Below are positions 35,555 through 43,660 of a stretch of DNA of 59,486 bases, piece after piece. Position 1 is the first letter of the stretch, and each line of letters begins with the position of its first letter. Source of the DNA: Candidatus Acidiferrum typicum (lineage in GTDB: Bacteria > Acidobacteriota > Terriglobia > Acidiferrales > UBA7541); NCBI GenBank assembly GCA_025463055.1, contig JAOAPV010000054.1, positions 1 to 59,486 of the forward strand. The letters run 5' to 3'. A program made the position numbers and the translations under genes. The notes beneath the pieces were generated by a model, which was not told where the DNA came from, searched no databases, and saw nothing but the letters and a program-made list of their open reading frames with translations.

Positions 35555-37777
35555 ATGCGAGGCGTTTTGAAGTTGCTTGCTGCTTTGCTTTTTCTGAGTG
35601 TGCCTGTGCTAGCGACAATTTTTGGGACCGTGCGCGGGATTGTGCACGATCCGCAGCATCGGCCGGTGGCGGATGCCACGGTCATCTTGAAGGCGAAAAC
35701 ATCGGATTACACGCAGACGGTGCGGACGGATGGCGAGGGACAGTTTCACTTTGATGCTGTGCCGGTGGGCGAATATACCGTGACGGTGTCGCAAGCGGGA
35801 TTTGCGACGCAAGAACAAGGCCTTGGGGTGTTGTCGGGCGCGGCGCCTATTTTGCATTTTGAGTTGAGGCTGCCTACGCAGGCGCAGTCGGTAACGGTGT
35901 CGGCGGACTCGGCGCCAGCTCAAACAGAATCCGTTACGCCGACGGACGTGGTGAGCCGACAGGAGATTGCGCAAACGCCGGGAGCTACGCGGGCCAACAG
36001 CGTGGCGATGATTACCAACTACGTGCCGGGGGCGTATGTGACGCACGACCAGTTGCACGTGCGGGGCGGGCACCAGGTCAGCTGGCTTATCGACGGCGTG
36101 CCCATTCCGAATACGAACATTGCGAGCAACCTCGGGCCGCAGATCGACCCCAAGGATATAGATACGCTGGAAGTGCAGCGAGGGAGCTATGCGGCGGATT
36201 TCGGCGATCGCACGTACGGAGTATTCAACGTCGCACCGCGGACTGGTTTCGAACGCAATAATGACGGCGAGCTGGTTTTGGGCTTTGGCAATTTTTATCA
36301 GACGGATGATCAGGTCAATTTTGGCGGACATACGAGCCGCTTCGCGTATTACGCAAGCGCCAGCGGAAACCGCACAAATCTGGGACTAGAAACACCGACA
36401 TCCGCGGTGATCCATGATGCGGCGAATGGGTACAGTGGCTTTGGGTCGCTGATTTACAACCTGGACTCGCAGGATCAATTGAGGCTGGTAACTTCGCTGC
36501 GGCGCGATTTCTACCAGGTGCCCTTCGATCCCAATAATCCGAACAATGCGCCAGGTGATTTTTTCCGCGACGTCAACCGAGAGAGTGACGCGTTTGTCGC
36601 ATTTTCATGGCAACACACGTTTAATCCCGGGCTGCTGGTGACGGCTGCTCCTTTTTATCATTTCAATCGCGCAGATTTTGAGAGCGACCCGCACGATTTT
36701 CCGACAGCGACCACGGATAATCGCGCGTCGAAATATGCAGGCGGGCAGGCAACGCTCGTGTACGTCGAGGGACGTAATAATGCTAGGACCGGAATTTATG
36801 GCTTTGGCCAGCAGGACGACGAACTGCTCGGGGTGATCTTCAACGACGCGAGCAATCCCAACTTCCGCACGCCGGCGAATGAGACGGGAAGCTTGGTGGC
36901 GCTATTTGCGGAAGAGCAATTTCGCGCAACGTCATGGCTGACGTTGAATGCAGGCGTTCGCCAAACACATTTTTCCGGGCATTTGGTCGAAAACGCCACG
37001 AGCCCGCGGTTCGGCGTAGCCGTACGCGTGCCGCGCTTGAATTGGACATTTCGGGCGTTTTACGGGCACTTCTATCAAGCGCCGCCGCTGCTTACGGCGT
37101 CGGGTCCCGTAGTGCAATTCGTGAATAGCCAAAATCTCAGCTTCATTCCGCTGCGTGGAGAACGGGATGAGGAATCACAATTTGGCGTCACCATCCCGTT
37201 GCGTGGCTGGACAATTGATGCAGATACGTTCAAGACGCGCGCGAAAAATTACTTTGACCACAGCAATGTCGGAAACTCTGACATTTTTTTTCCGGTCACT
37301 ATAGACGGAGCGCGCATCGTAGGTTGGGAACTCACCCTCCGGTCTCCGAAGATAAAGAATCGCGGGCAAGTCTACCTGACCTACTCGAACCAGGTTGCCA
37401 AAGGCTTCGGTGCCGTGAGTGGCGGACTGACAGATTTCTCGCCGCCAGGCGGTTTTTTTCTTCTCGACCACGATCAGAGGAACACCTTGCATTTCGGAGG
37501 CACTTTGAATCTGCCGCGCCGCAGCTACGTGTCGACCGACGTGTACTACGGGTCGGGATTTGCCAACGGGAATCCTCCGCCCGACCATCTGCCCGGCCAC
37601 ACAACACTTGATCTGACGCTCGGCAAGGATTTTGGAGAAAAATTCTCGGCATCGGTTGGGACGACGAACGTGGCCAATCGTCGCGTGTTGCTGGATAACA
37701 GCTTCACGTTTGGCGGCACGCATTTCTTGAATCCGCGGGAGATTTTTGCGCAGGTGCGCTACCGCTTTCACTACTGA
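35555..37777 (+). CDS. TonB-dependent receptor with carboxypeptidase-regulatory-like domain
   Basis: About 740 residues from the ATG at 35555, where GGAG precedes and a signal peptide starts; a longer frame to 35510 is not signal-like. The order is signal peptide (about 1-20), carboxypeptidase-regulatory-like beta-sandwich (about 22-105, GTVRGIVHDPQHRPVADA), plug (about 120-235, LHVRGGHQVSWLIDGVPIP) and beta-barrel (about 240-740) ending in a terminal aromatic residue. With the Cys-rich protein upstream it may import a metal or metal complex. The substrate is otherwise unknown. Confidence 0.88.
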   Translation: MRGVLKLLAALLFLSVPVLATIFGTVRGIVHDPQHRPVADATVILKAKTSDYTQTVRTDGEGQFHFDAVPVGEYTVTVSQAGFATQEQGLGVLSGAAPILHFELRLPTQAQSVTVSADSAPAQTESVTPTDVVSRQEIAQTPGATRANSVAMITNYVPGAYVTHDQLHVRGGHQVSWLIDGVPIPNTNIASNLGPQIDPKDIDTLEVQRGSYAADFGDRTYGVFNVAPRTGFERNNDGELVLGFGNFYQTDDQVNFGGHTSRFAYYASASGNRTNLGLETPTSAVIHDAANGYSGFGSLIYNLDSQDQLRLVTSLRRDFYQVPFDPNNPNNAPGDFFRDVNRESDAFVAFSWQHTFNPGLLVTAAPFYHFNRADFESDPHDFPTATTDNRASKYAGGQATLVYVEGRNNARTGIYGFGQQDDELLGVIFNDASNPNFRTPANETGSLVALFAEEQFRATSWLTLNAGVRQTHFSGHLVENATSPRFGVAVRVPRLNWTFRAFYGHFYQAPPLLTASGPVVQFVNSQNLSFIPLRGERDEESQFGVTIPLRGWTIDADTFKTRAKNYFDHSNVGNSDIFFPVTIDGARIVGWELTLRSPKIKNRGQVYLTYSNQVAKGFGAVSGGLTDFSPPGGFFLLDHDQRNTLHFGGTLNLPRRSYVSTDVYYGSGFANGNPPPDHLPGHTTLDLTLGKDFGEKFSASVGTTNVANRRVLLDNSFTFGGTHFLNPREIFAQVRYRFHY

Positions 37778-37790
37778 CAATGGGAAATGA

Positions 37791-37813
37791 GGACAGCCAG
37801 AAATGGCTGTCCC
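37791..37813 (-). repeat. Dispersed repeat, copy 2 (perfect palindrome)
   Basis: GGACAGCCA-gaaa-TGGCTGTCC forms a 9-bp hairpin just 13 bases after the TonB receptor stop. Its reverse complement contains the same 19 bases as the copy at 9621-9639. It has no T-tract in either direction. Confidence 0.6.
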
Positions 37814-37832
37814 ACGGTGATCCTTGACGCTA

Positions 37833-37861
37833 TTGTTTCGTTGGCGGGGCGCGGCTAGACT
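37833..37861 (+). promoter_or_regulatory. Candidate promoter of the fluoride riboswitch transcript
   Basis: TTGTTT (37833-37838) and TAGACT (37856-37861) are separated by 17 bases. Transcription would begin near 37868, about 14 bases before the aptamer, a natural distance for a riboswitch leader. Confidence 0.45.
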
Positions 37862-37881
37862 ATCGGCGCGGTAAACAATTC

Positions 37882-37938
37882 AAGGCGATGGAGTTCGCCA
37901 CAACCGTTCCAGCGCGCATGTTGGAACTGATGACTCCT
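37882..37938 (+). ncRNA. Fluoride (crcB-motif) riboswitch aptamer
   Basis: The conserved core is visible: P1 GGCG (37884-37887) pairs CGCC (37896-37899); the loop GGAGT (37890-37894) forms a pseudoknot with ACTCC (37933-37937); P3 is GTTCCA (37906-37911) with TGGAAC (37922-37927); the signature TGATGACTCC lies at the 3' end. This matches the consensus of fluoride riboswitches and stands directly before crcB. Fluoride binding should stabilise the pseudoknot. Confidence 0.93.
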
Positions 37939-37966
37939 GGTTGCCGGGCGGCGCCAGGAGTTTTTT
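37934..37966 (+). terminator. Riboswitch-controlled intrinsic terminator
   Basis: CTCCTGG (37934-37940) pairs with CCAGGAG (37954-37960), followed by six T. The 5' strand shares CTCC with the aptamer pseudoknot, so the two structures exclude each other. Without fluoride the terminator forms; with fluoride the pseudoknot holds CTCC and transcription continues into crcB. Confidence 0.9.
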
Positions 37967-37998
37967 GCTTTGCCCCGGGGCGACGGATTGGAGCTGAG

Positions 37999-38370
37999 TT
38001 GCGGCTTGTCTTAATTGCGCTGTTTGGTGCCCTGGGCACATTGGCCCGTTACGGGCTACAGGGGTTGGTACAAGTACGCGTGGGCGGAACTTTTCCGTAT
38101 GGCACGCTGCTCATTAATCTGAGCGGATGTTTTTTACTCGGCTTGATTGGGCAATTCACACTGAATCGGCTGGTGATCTCTCCAGACTGGCGCGTCGCGA
38201 TTGCGGTGGGGTTTTTCGGCGGCTACACGACTTTCTCCAGCTTTGGCTGGGAGACCGCGAAGATGCTGGAAGACGGCGAGTGGCTTCCAGCGACGACGTA
38301 TGTCGCTGCTAGCGTCGTGATTGGGTTGCTGCTGTCGGTTGCCGGAATTCGGCTGGCGAACAGGTTCTAG
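37999..38370 (+). CDS. crcB: Fluoride exporter CrcB/Fluc
   Basis: 123 residues, the normal CrcB length, from the TTG at 37999 with GGAG five bases upstream. The longest frame starts at an ATG at 37888, but this lies inside the riboswitch and would code for a 37-residue non-native leader across the terminator. Four transmembrane helices and the motifs GGTFPYGTLLINLSGCFLLG and GFFGGYTTFSSF (with the Phe box and sodium-site region) identify the dual-topology fluoride channel. It expels fluoride from the cytoplasm. Its stop is followed 10 bases later by the DUF190 gene. Confidence 0.95.
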   Translation: MRLVLIALFGALGTLARYGLQGLVQVRVGGTFPYGTLLINLSGCFLLGLIGQFTLNRLVISPDWRVAIAVGFFGGYTTFSSFGWETAKMLEDGEWLPATTYVAASVVIGLLLSVAGIRLANRF

Positions 38371-38380
38371 GAGCATCGAG

Positions 38381-38728
38381 ATGCCGCACGAGAAATTTGA
38401 AGGCGAGCGCACATTGATGCGCATCCATATTGGGGAATCGGACAAGTGGCACGGCAAGCCGCTGTATGAAGCGATTGTGGAGATGCTGCGCAAAGAAGGA
38501 TTTTCTGGCGTAACCGTGCTGCGCGGGGTGGCGGGCTATGGCGGGTCGAGCGTCTATCACACGGATAAACTTCTGCGGCTGTCTCAGGACTTGCCAATCA
38601 TTCTCGAAATTGTGGAGGCGACGGAACGCATTGAGCAGGTTTTGCCCCGCTTGGACAGCATGGTCGAGGGCGGCCTGATCACGCTGGAGAAGGTTCGCGT
38701 GATTCTTTATCGTGCGGCCAAGAAGTAG
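38381..38728 (+). CDS. DUF190 family protein, CrcB-associated
   Basis: 115 residues from the ATG at 38381, with AGGAG overlapping the crcB stop region. It has the family hallmarks LMRIHIGESDKWHGKPLYEAIV and RGVAGYGGSSVYHT and a ferredoxin-like, PII-like fold is expected. DUF190 genes often follow crcB, so it is under the same fluoride switch; the molecular role is not known. An open frame starts further upstream at 38321 in the middle of crcB and is not used. Confidence 0.92.
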   Translation: MPHEKFEGERTLMRIHIGESDKWHGKPLYEAIVEMLRKEGFSGVTVLRGVAGYGGSSVYHTDKLLRLSQDLPIILEIVEATERIEQVLPRLDSMVEGGLITLEKVRVILYRAAKK

Positions 38729-38853
38729 AGGACCCGCCAGCATCTTAATTCTGCTTTCCCGTTAAGAAAAATTACGCGAGAACACTGTTGCGCATGCAAA
38801 AGCCGCGTGCTAGCCTTTGGCGAATAAAAGGCGAATGCATGGGAGGGCCTCAT

Positions 38854-41271
38854 ATGTCAGAGTCGTTGGCGGTTCGCAGGGCAGGCACGTCGAATATCGC
38901 GTCCGATGGCCTTGCCTCGTCGCGCGAATCGACAGCGATCACTCGCGTGCACCAGGTGTTGGACGCGTTCGCGGCTCGCGATGTTCACGGCGAAATCCTC
39001 ACCGCCGTTCGGCACTTCCCCGCCCGCGAGGCGCAGTGGGTTGACTTCCCTGCCTGGGCGCACGCTGATCTGCGAACGGCTTATGCCGGCAAAGGCATTC
39101 GCCAGCTTTACAGCCATCAGGCTGCCGCTGCAGAAGCGGTTCACGGCGGGAAAAACATTGTCGTCGTTACGCCAACCGCTTCCGGGAAAACGCTCTGCTA
39201 CAACCTGCCAATCCTGAATGCGATCCTGGAAAGCTCGGACAGCCGCGCGCTCTATCTGTTTCCCACCAAGGCGCTTGCCCAAGATCAACTTGCCGAACTG
39301 CACGACTTGAGTCAGCGGCTCGAGAATCGCTTTGGCGTTTTCACGTATGACGGCGACACGCCCAGCGATGCGCGCAAAGCGATCCGGGAGAAGGGGCACA
39401 TAGTGCTCACAAATCCGGACATGCTGCACACCGGGATTTTGCCGCACCACACGCGCTGGACGCGGCTCTTCGAGAATTTGCGTTTCATCGTTGTCGACGA
39501 GCTGCACACGTACCGCGGGGTCTTCGGCAGCCACTTGTGCAACGTCCTGCGCAGGCTGCGGCGCATCGCGCGGTTTTACGGGCGTGAGCCGCAGTTCATC
39601 TGCTCGTCGGCAACAATCGCGAATCCGGGGGAACTGGCCTCTCGACTCCTCGAAGCAAACGTCGAAGTGCTCAATGCCAATGGAGCACCGGCCGCCGAGA
39701 AAACGTTCGTTTTCTACAATCCGCCGGTAGTGAACCGCGCGCTGGGCATTCGCCGCAGCTACATCAACGAATCCGCGCGCGTCGCGCAGGAATTCCTGAA
39801 ACATGAGCTGCAGACAATTGTGTTCGCGAATTCGCGCCTCCACACTGAGCTGCTGCTGACGTATTTGCAGCAAGCTAATCCCCACGGGCCCGGAAAACCG
39901 GAAACGATTCGCGGCTATCGCGGCGGCTATTTGCCGAACGAGCGCCGGGAAATCGAGCGCGGCTTGCGCGACGCACGCATTCGCGGGGTGGTTTCGACCA
40001 GCGCGTTGGAGCTGGGCATCGATGTCGGCTCGCTCGATGCCGTCGTGATGGCCGGATATCCAGGCACAATTGCCGGAACCTGGCAGCGGGCCGGGCGCGC
40101 GGGACGCCGTAGCGGCAGCTCCTGTGCCGTGCTGGTGGCATCTTCCGCGCCGCTCGATCAATTTATGGTGCGCAACCCGGATTATTTTTTTGGCAGCACG
40201 CCGGAGCACGCGTTCATCCAACCGGATAATCTGGAAATCCTGGTAAATCATCTGAAGTGCGCGGCCTTTGAGCTGCCGATCGCGCCCGAAGAGCGCTTCG
40301 GCGACGTGGATGTGCCGGACCTTTGCGCGCGACTCGCGGAGGCGGGGTTTCTCCATCAGGCCGGTGAGCATTACCACTGGACGCATGAGGCTTATCCGGC
40401 CGACACGGTCAGCTTGCGGTCGGTTACCAGCGATAACTTTGTGATTATCGACATCACCGGCGAACCGAAAGTCATCGGAGAAGTCGATTTCTCCAGCGCT
40501 CTAACCACCGTTCACGAAAAAGCTATTTATCTGCACGGCGGCGAGCAGTATCACGTGGAGCATCTCGACTTCAAAGAGCGGAAGGCCTACGTAAAGCGCG
40601 TGGATGTGGATTACTACACCGATGCCATCCGCTACACGCAGGTGCGTGTGCTGGAGATTGCGGCGACCGCACGCGACTCGGACTCCTCTCACTCGCATGG
40701 AGATGTGCTGGTGCGCTCGCAAGTGGTGGGCTTCAAGAAGATCAAATTTTTCACCAACGAAAACGTCGGCGCGGGAAAGCTGGAGCTGCCGGAAAACGAA
40801 ATGCACACGACGTCGTACTGGATCACACTTGAGCGGCCGCTGCTGGAGTCGCTGCCATTTACGGTGAGCGAACGGCAGAGCGGCATGTTCGGCCTGCTAC
40901 ACGCGTTGGAATCCGTGGCGACGCTGCTGCTGATGTGCGACGGACGCGACCTGGGCACCGCGATCGGCGAACGTCCGCCGGATGCGACGGCAGTCGAAGC
41001 CTTCTCCCCAGCGCGCATGGAAGAAATGGTTGGCGCGAACGCGAAAGAATTCTTCGAGCCTAATTTGTACCTCTTCGACGCTTACCCAGGGGGCATAGGC
41101 TTTTCCGAGCCGCTTTTCCGCGTGCATGACTTGCTCGTACAGAAAACGCGCGAACTGATCCGCTCATGCGAATGCGATCAAGGATGCCCGTCTTGCGTGG
41201 GACCGGCGGGCGACTTGGCGCCGAGGACGAAAGATGCTGCGCTAGCCATACTCGATCGGCTGTGTGCGTAA
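38854..41271 (+). CDS. mrfA: DEAD/H-box helicase MrfA (DUF1998), mitomycin-repair type
   Basis: 805 residues from the ATG at 38854, with GGGAGG eight bases upstream; an earlier ATG at 38788 lacks this. Helicase motifs are TPTASGKT (106-113), DELH (215-218) and motif VI-like QRAGRAGR. The C-terminal DUF1998 part ends in a four-cysteine cluster, C772, C774, C778, C781, which binds zinc in MrfA. Together with the exonuclease encoded next (one-base overlap, TAATG) this is the MrfAB pair that repairs mitomycin-type crosslinks in Bacillus subtilis (YprA/YprB). Here it would be an excision system independent of UvrA. Confidence 0.9.
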   Translation: MSESLAVRRAGTSNIASDGLASSRESTAITRVHQVLDAFAARDVHGEILTAVRHFPAREAQWVDFPAWAHADLRTAYAGKGIRQLYSHQAAAAEAVHGGKNIVVVTPTASGKTLCYNLPILNAILESSDSRALYLFPTKALAQDQLAELHDLSQRLENRFGVFTYDGDTPSDARKAIREKGHIVLTNPDMLHTGILPHHTRWTRLFENLRFIVVDELHTYRGVFGSHLCNVLRRLRRIARFYGREPQFICSSATIANPGELASRLLEANVEVLNANGAPAAEKTFVFYNPPVVNRALGIRRSYINESARVAQEFLKHELQTIVFANSRLHTELLLTYLQQANPHGPGKPETIRGYRGGYLPNERREIERGLRDARIRGVVSTSALELGIDVGSLDAVVMAGYPGTIAGTWQRAGRAGRRSGSSCAVLVASSAPLDQFMVRNPDYFFGSTPEHAFIQPDNLEILVNHLKCAAFELPIAPEERFGDVDVPDLCARLAEAGFLHQAGEHYHWTHEAYPADTVSLRSVTSDNFVIIDITGEPKVIGEVDFSSALTTVHEKAIYLHGGEQYHVEHLDFKERKAYVKRVDVDYYTDAIRYTQVRVLEIAATARDSDSSHSHGDVLVRSQVVGFKKIKFFTNENVGAGKLELPENEMHTTSYWITLERPLLESLPFTVSERQSGMFGLLHALESVATLLLMCDGRDLGTAIGERPPDATAVEAFSPARMEEMVGANAKEFFEPNLYLFDAYPGGIGFSEPLFRVHDLLVQKTRELIRSCECDQGCPSCVGPAGDLAPRTKDAALAILDRLCA

Positions 41272-42635
41272 TGGCAGCGTTCACCGACCGATTTTCCAGA
41301 ATTTCAGCTCTAAAGCCGACTCGGCCGCGCCCATCCGGCGCAGAGTTGTTGCGCGCGCCACATGCCGAGGACTCGTTGTCGCGACTGCTTGGCGCGGGAA
41401 TCGCCACAAACCGATACGGGCAGCACGTCTTGGTGCGCAACTGGTTTTCGTCGCCGGAATATTCCGAAGTCTCCGACGTCAGTCTCGATCTGCTGTCGCA
41501 CGGGCGGGACGAAGCGCTTTCCAGGCGCACGCGGGCAGCGCTGGCCGATCCCTCGAAATGGCTTTTCCTCGATACGGAAACAACAGGTTTGGCCGGCGGC
41601 ACAGGTACATACGCGTTTTTGATAGGACTAGCATGGTGGGACGCCGGCGCGCTACAAGTGGAACAGTTCTTCATGCGCGATTTTGGCGAAGAGCATGCAA
41701 TCTTGCACGAAGTCGCCTCGCGCCTTGCCGACCGGCCGGTACTGGTCACCTTCAATGGCAAATCGTTCGATTGGCCGCTGCTCGAAAACCGCTTCACGAT
41801 GACACGATCAATCGCCGTGCCGCGATTAGCTGCCCATCTCGATCTGCTGCATCCTGCGCGTGCCTTGTGGAAGCTCCGACTCGGCTCCGTGCGACTTGTG
41901 GAACTGGAACGCCACGTTTTGGACGCCGCCAAGCTAGGCTGGCATCGCGAGGAGGATGTGCTGGCCGCGCTGATCCCGCAGCATTACTTCGACTACTTGC
42001 GTGGCGGCCCAGCGGAACCGCTCGCCGCGGTGGTGCGCCACAATCAGATGGATTTGCGCGGTCTGGCGGCTCTCGTGGGCAAAATCGATGCGTTGCTGAG
42101 ATCTGATGCTAGCAGCGAAGCGGAGAGCTTGGACTTGTTCGGGCTCTCGCGTTACTTGCAGCGGCGCGGTAATTCACAACGAGCGCACTCCACTTGCACG
42201 CAAGCCATAGGACTTGGCCTGCCTCGGGAATACGACCGGCAAGCCCGCCGCGAACTCGCCCTGCTGGCGAAAAGGCGTGGTGAACACGAACAAGCCGCCA
42301 AACTGTGGCACGAGCTCGCCTCCGATGAATCCACAGGCATTTACGCATGCGTGCAACTCGCAATTTACTATGAACGGCGTGCAAAGCGGCTGGAAAGCGC
42401 GCTGGACTTCGCCCGCCTCGCGCTCGCGAAGGTTCGCCGCCATAAAATGAATTCACTCGACCCCGCGGCAAACACGCGCAGCCTCTCCCTTGAGCAATCA
42501 ATTCTGAATCGCGTCGCTAGGCTCGAGCATCGAATCAGGCTGAATCGTGTGTCGCCTGCCCTACCAATGGCAGCGCCTGAAGCCACCCTCGGTGCAGGTG
42601 GATTCGTTCCAGTGTCCCTCAATTCAAGGGAGTAA
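41271..42635 (+). CDS. mrfB: DEDDh-type exonuclease MrfB (YprB-like)
   Basis: 454 residues starting with the ATG at 41271 that shares one base with the mrfA stop (TAATG). A longer frame exists but lies inside mrfA. The RNase H-fold exonuclease domain has Asp101 and Glu103 (DTETTG), Asp167 in FNGKSFDWP and H257-x3-D261 (HNQMD), completing the DEDDh site. The C-terminal about 150 residues are a helical region with TPR-like spacing. It acts with MrfA, degrading DNA near the lesion. Confidence 0.9.
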   Translation: MAAFTDRFSRISALKPTRPRPSGAELLRAPHAEDSLSRLLGAGIATNRYGQHVLVRNWFSSPEYSEVSDVSLDLLSHGRDEALSRRTRAALADPSKWLFLDTETTGLAGGTGTYAFLIGLAWWDAGALQVEQFFMRDFGEEHAILHEVASRLADRPVLVTFNGKSFDWPLLENRFTMTRSIAVPRLAAHLDLLHPARALWKLRLGSVRLVELERHVLDAAKLGWHREEDVLAALIPQHYFDYLRGGPAEPLAAVVRHNQMDLRGLAALVGKIDALLRSDASSEAESLDLFGLSRYLQRRGNSQRAHSTCTQAIGLGLPREYDRQARRELALLAKRRGEHEQAAKLWHELASDESTGIYACVQLAIYYERRAKRLESALDFARLALAKVRRHKMNSLDPAANTRSLSLEQSILNRVARLEHRIRLNRVSPALPMAAPEATLGAGGFVPVSLNSRE

Positions 42636-42685
42636 ATCGGATGGAAACTTCAGCAGCAAAGCAGCAACTTAAAGCAGGAGGTTCC

Positions 42686-43660
42686 ATGGCCACGGCCGAA
42701 CAAGCCTATTTTCATTCCCAACTGGAGCAACGCCGTGAACGTCTTCTGTCTGCCCTGCATTCCTCGGCGGATGCTTCGCTATCTGATCTGCTCAGCGAAG
42801 TGGACGCCGCCCTGTCTCGGATCGACCAGGGCACCTATGGGATCTGCGAAACATGTCACGACCCCGTCGAAAAAGAGCGTCTGCTAAACGATCCTCTCGT
42901 CCGTTTTTGCCTGGACCATCTCACGCGCGAGGAACAGCGCGCCTTGGAGTCGGATCTTGAACTCGCCGCGCAAATCCAAAAAGGGTTACTGCCTCCGCCC
43001 GAGCTCTCTGCCGCGGGCTGGCAAGTCCGCTATCACTACGAGCCTGCTGGGCCGGTCAGCGGCGATTATTGCGACGTATTCGAAACCGATGGCGGATTAC
43101 TCTTCCTCTTTGGTGATGTCTCAGGGAAAGGTGTCGCCGCTTCCATGCTCATGAGCCATTTGCACGCCACGTTTCGCAGCCTGGCTAGAGCTAACCTTCC
43201 GCTCCAACGAATGGTTGAAGCCGCAAACCGTATTTTTTCGGAGAGCACGCTTGCTGGGCAATTCGCGACTTTAGTCGTGGGCCGCGCGACTGATGATGGT
43301 TCCGTCGAATTCGTCAGCGCGGGACATTTGCCCGTTCTTCACCTCGGATGCAACGGGGCGAAATCGGAGGGCGCAACCGGAGTGCCTCTAGGCATGTTCA
43401 CCAATTCGCATTTTCCGGTGCACCAGCTCTCACTAAGCTCCGGCGACGCCTTGCTGATCTACACCGATGGACTCACCGAAGCCTGCAACGCCGCTTCCGA
43501 GGAGTACGGTGTTAAGCGCGTGAAGGAAGCCGCACAGCGCCATTATGCCGCCGCCCCTGACGCCTTAATCGCAGGATGTCTTTCTGACTTGCAGAACTTC
43601 ACCGATGGGACAAAGCGAGCGGACGACCTGAGCCTTCTTGTCCTTCGACGGGCGGCGTAA
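42686..43660 (+). CDS. DksA-type zinc finger fused to SpoIIE/PP2C phosphatase
   Basis: 324 residues from the ATG at 42686 with AGGAGG upstream; an alternative ATG at 42641 also has a GGGAG. The N-terminal helical part and zinc finger look like DksA/TraR: GTYGICETC (C54, C57) and C75-x2-H78. This is joined through an ELAAQIQKGLLP linker to a SpoIIE-type phosphatase (about 95-324) with GDYCDVFE, GDVSGKG and the C-terminal ADDLSLLV motif. SpoIIE enzymes dephosphorylate anti-anti-sigma factors, so the fusion could connect an RNA-polymerase-binding-like finger with sigma regulation. No partner-switch genes lie nearby. Confidence 0.85.
   Translation: MATAEQAYFHSQLEQRRERLLSALHSSADASLSDLLSEVDAALSRIDQGTYGICETCHDPVEKERLLNDPLVRFCLDHLTREEQRALESDLELAAQIQKGLLPPPELSAAGWQVRYHYEPAGPVSGDYCDVFETDGGLLFLFGDVSGKGVAASMLMSHLHATFRSLARANLPLQRMVEAANRIFSESTLAGQFATLVVGRATDDGSVEFVSAGHLPVLHLGCNGAKSEGATGVPLGMFTNSHFPVHQLSLSSGDALLIYTDGLTEACNAASEEYGVKRVKEAAQRHYAAAPDALIAGCLSDLQNFTDGTKRADDLSLLVLRRAA

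Noticed and set aside
37888-37998. N-terminal extension of crcB
   Set aside because: It lies inside the fluoride riboswitch and terminator and makes the protein longer than the family.
38857-40386. 509-codon open frame on the minus strand
   Set aside because: Fully antisense to the MrfA helicase gene, with no start signal; a shadow of GC-rich codons.
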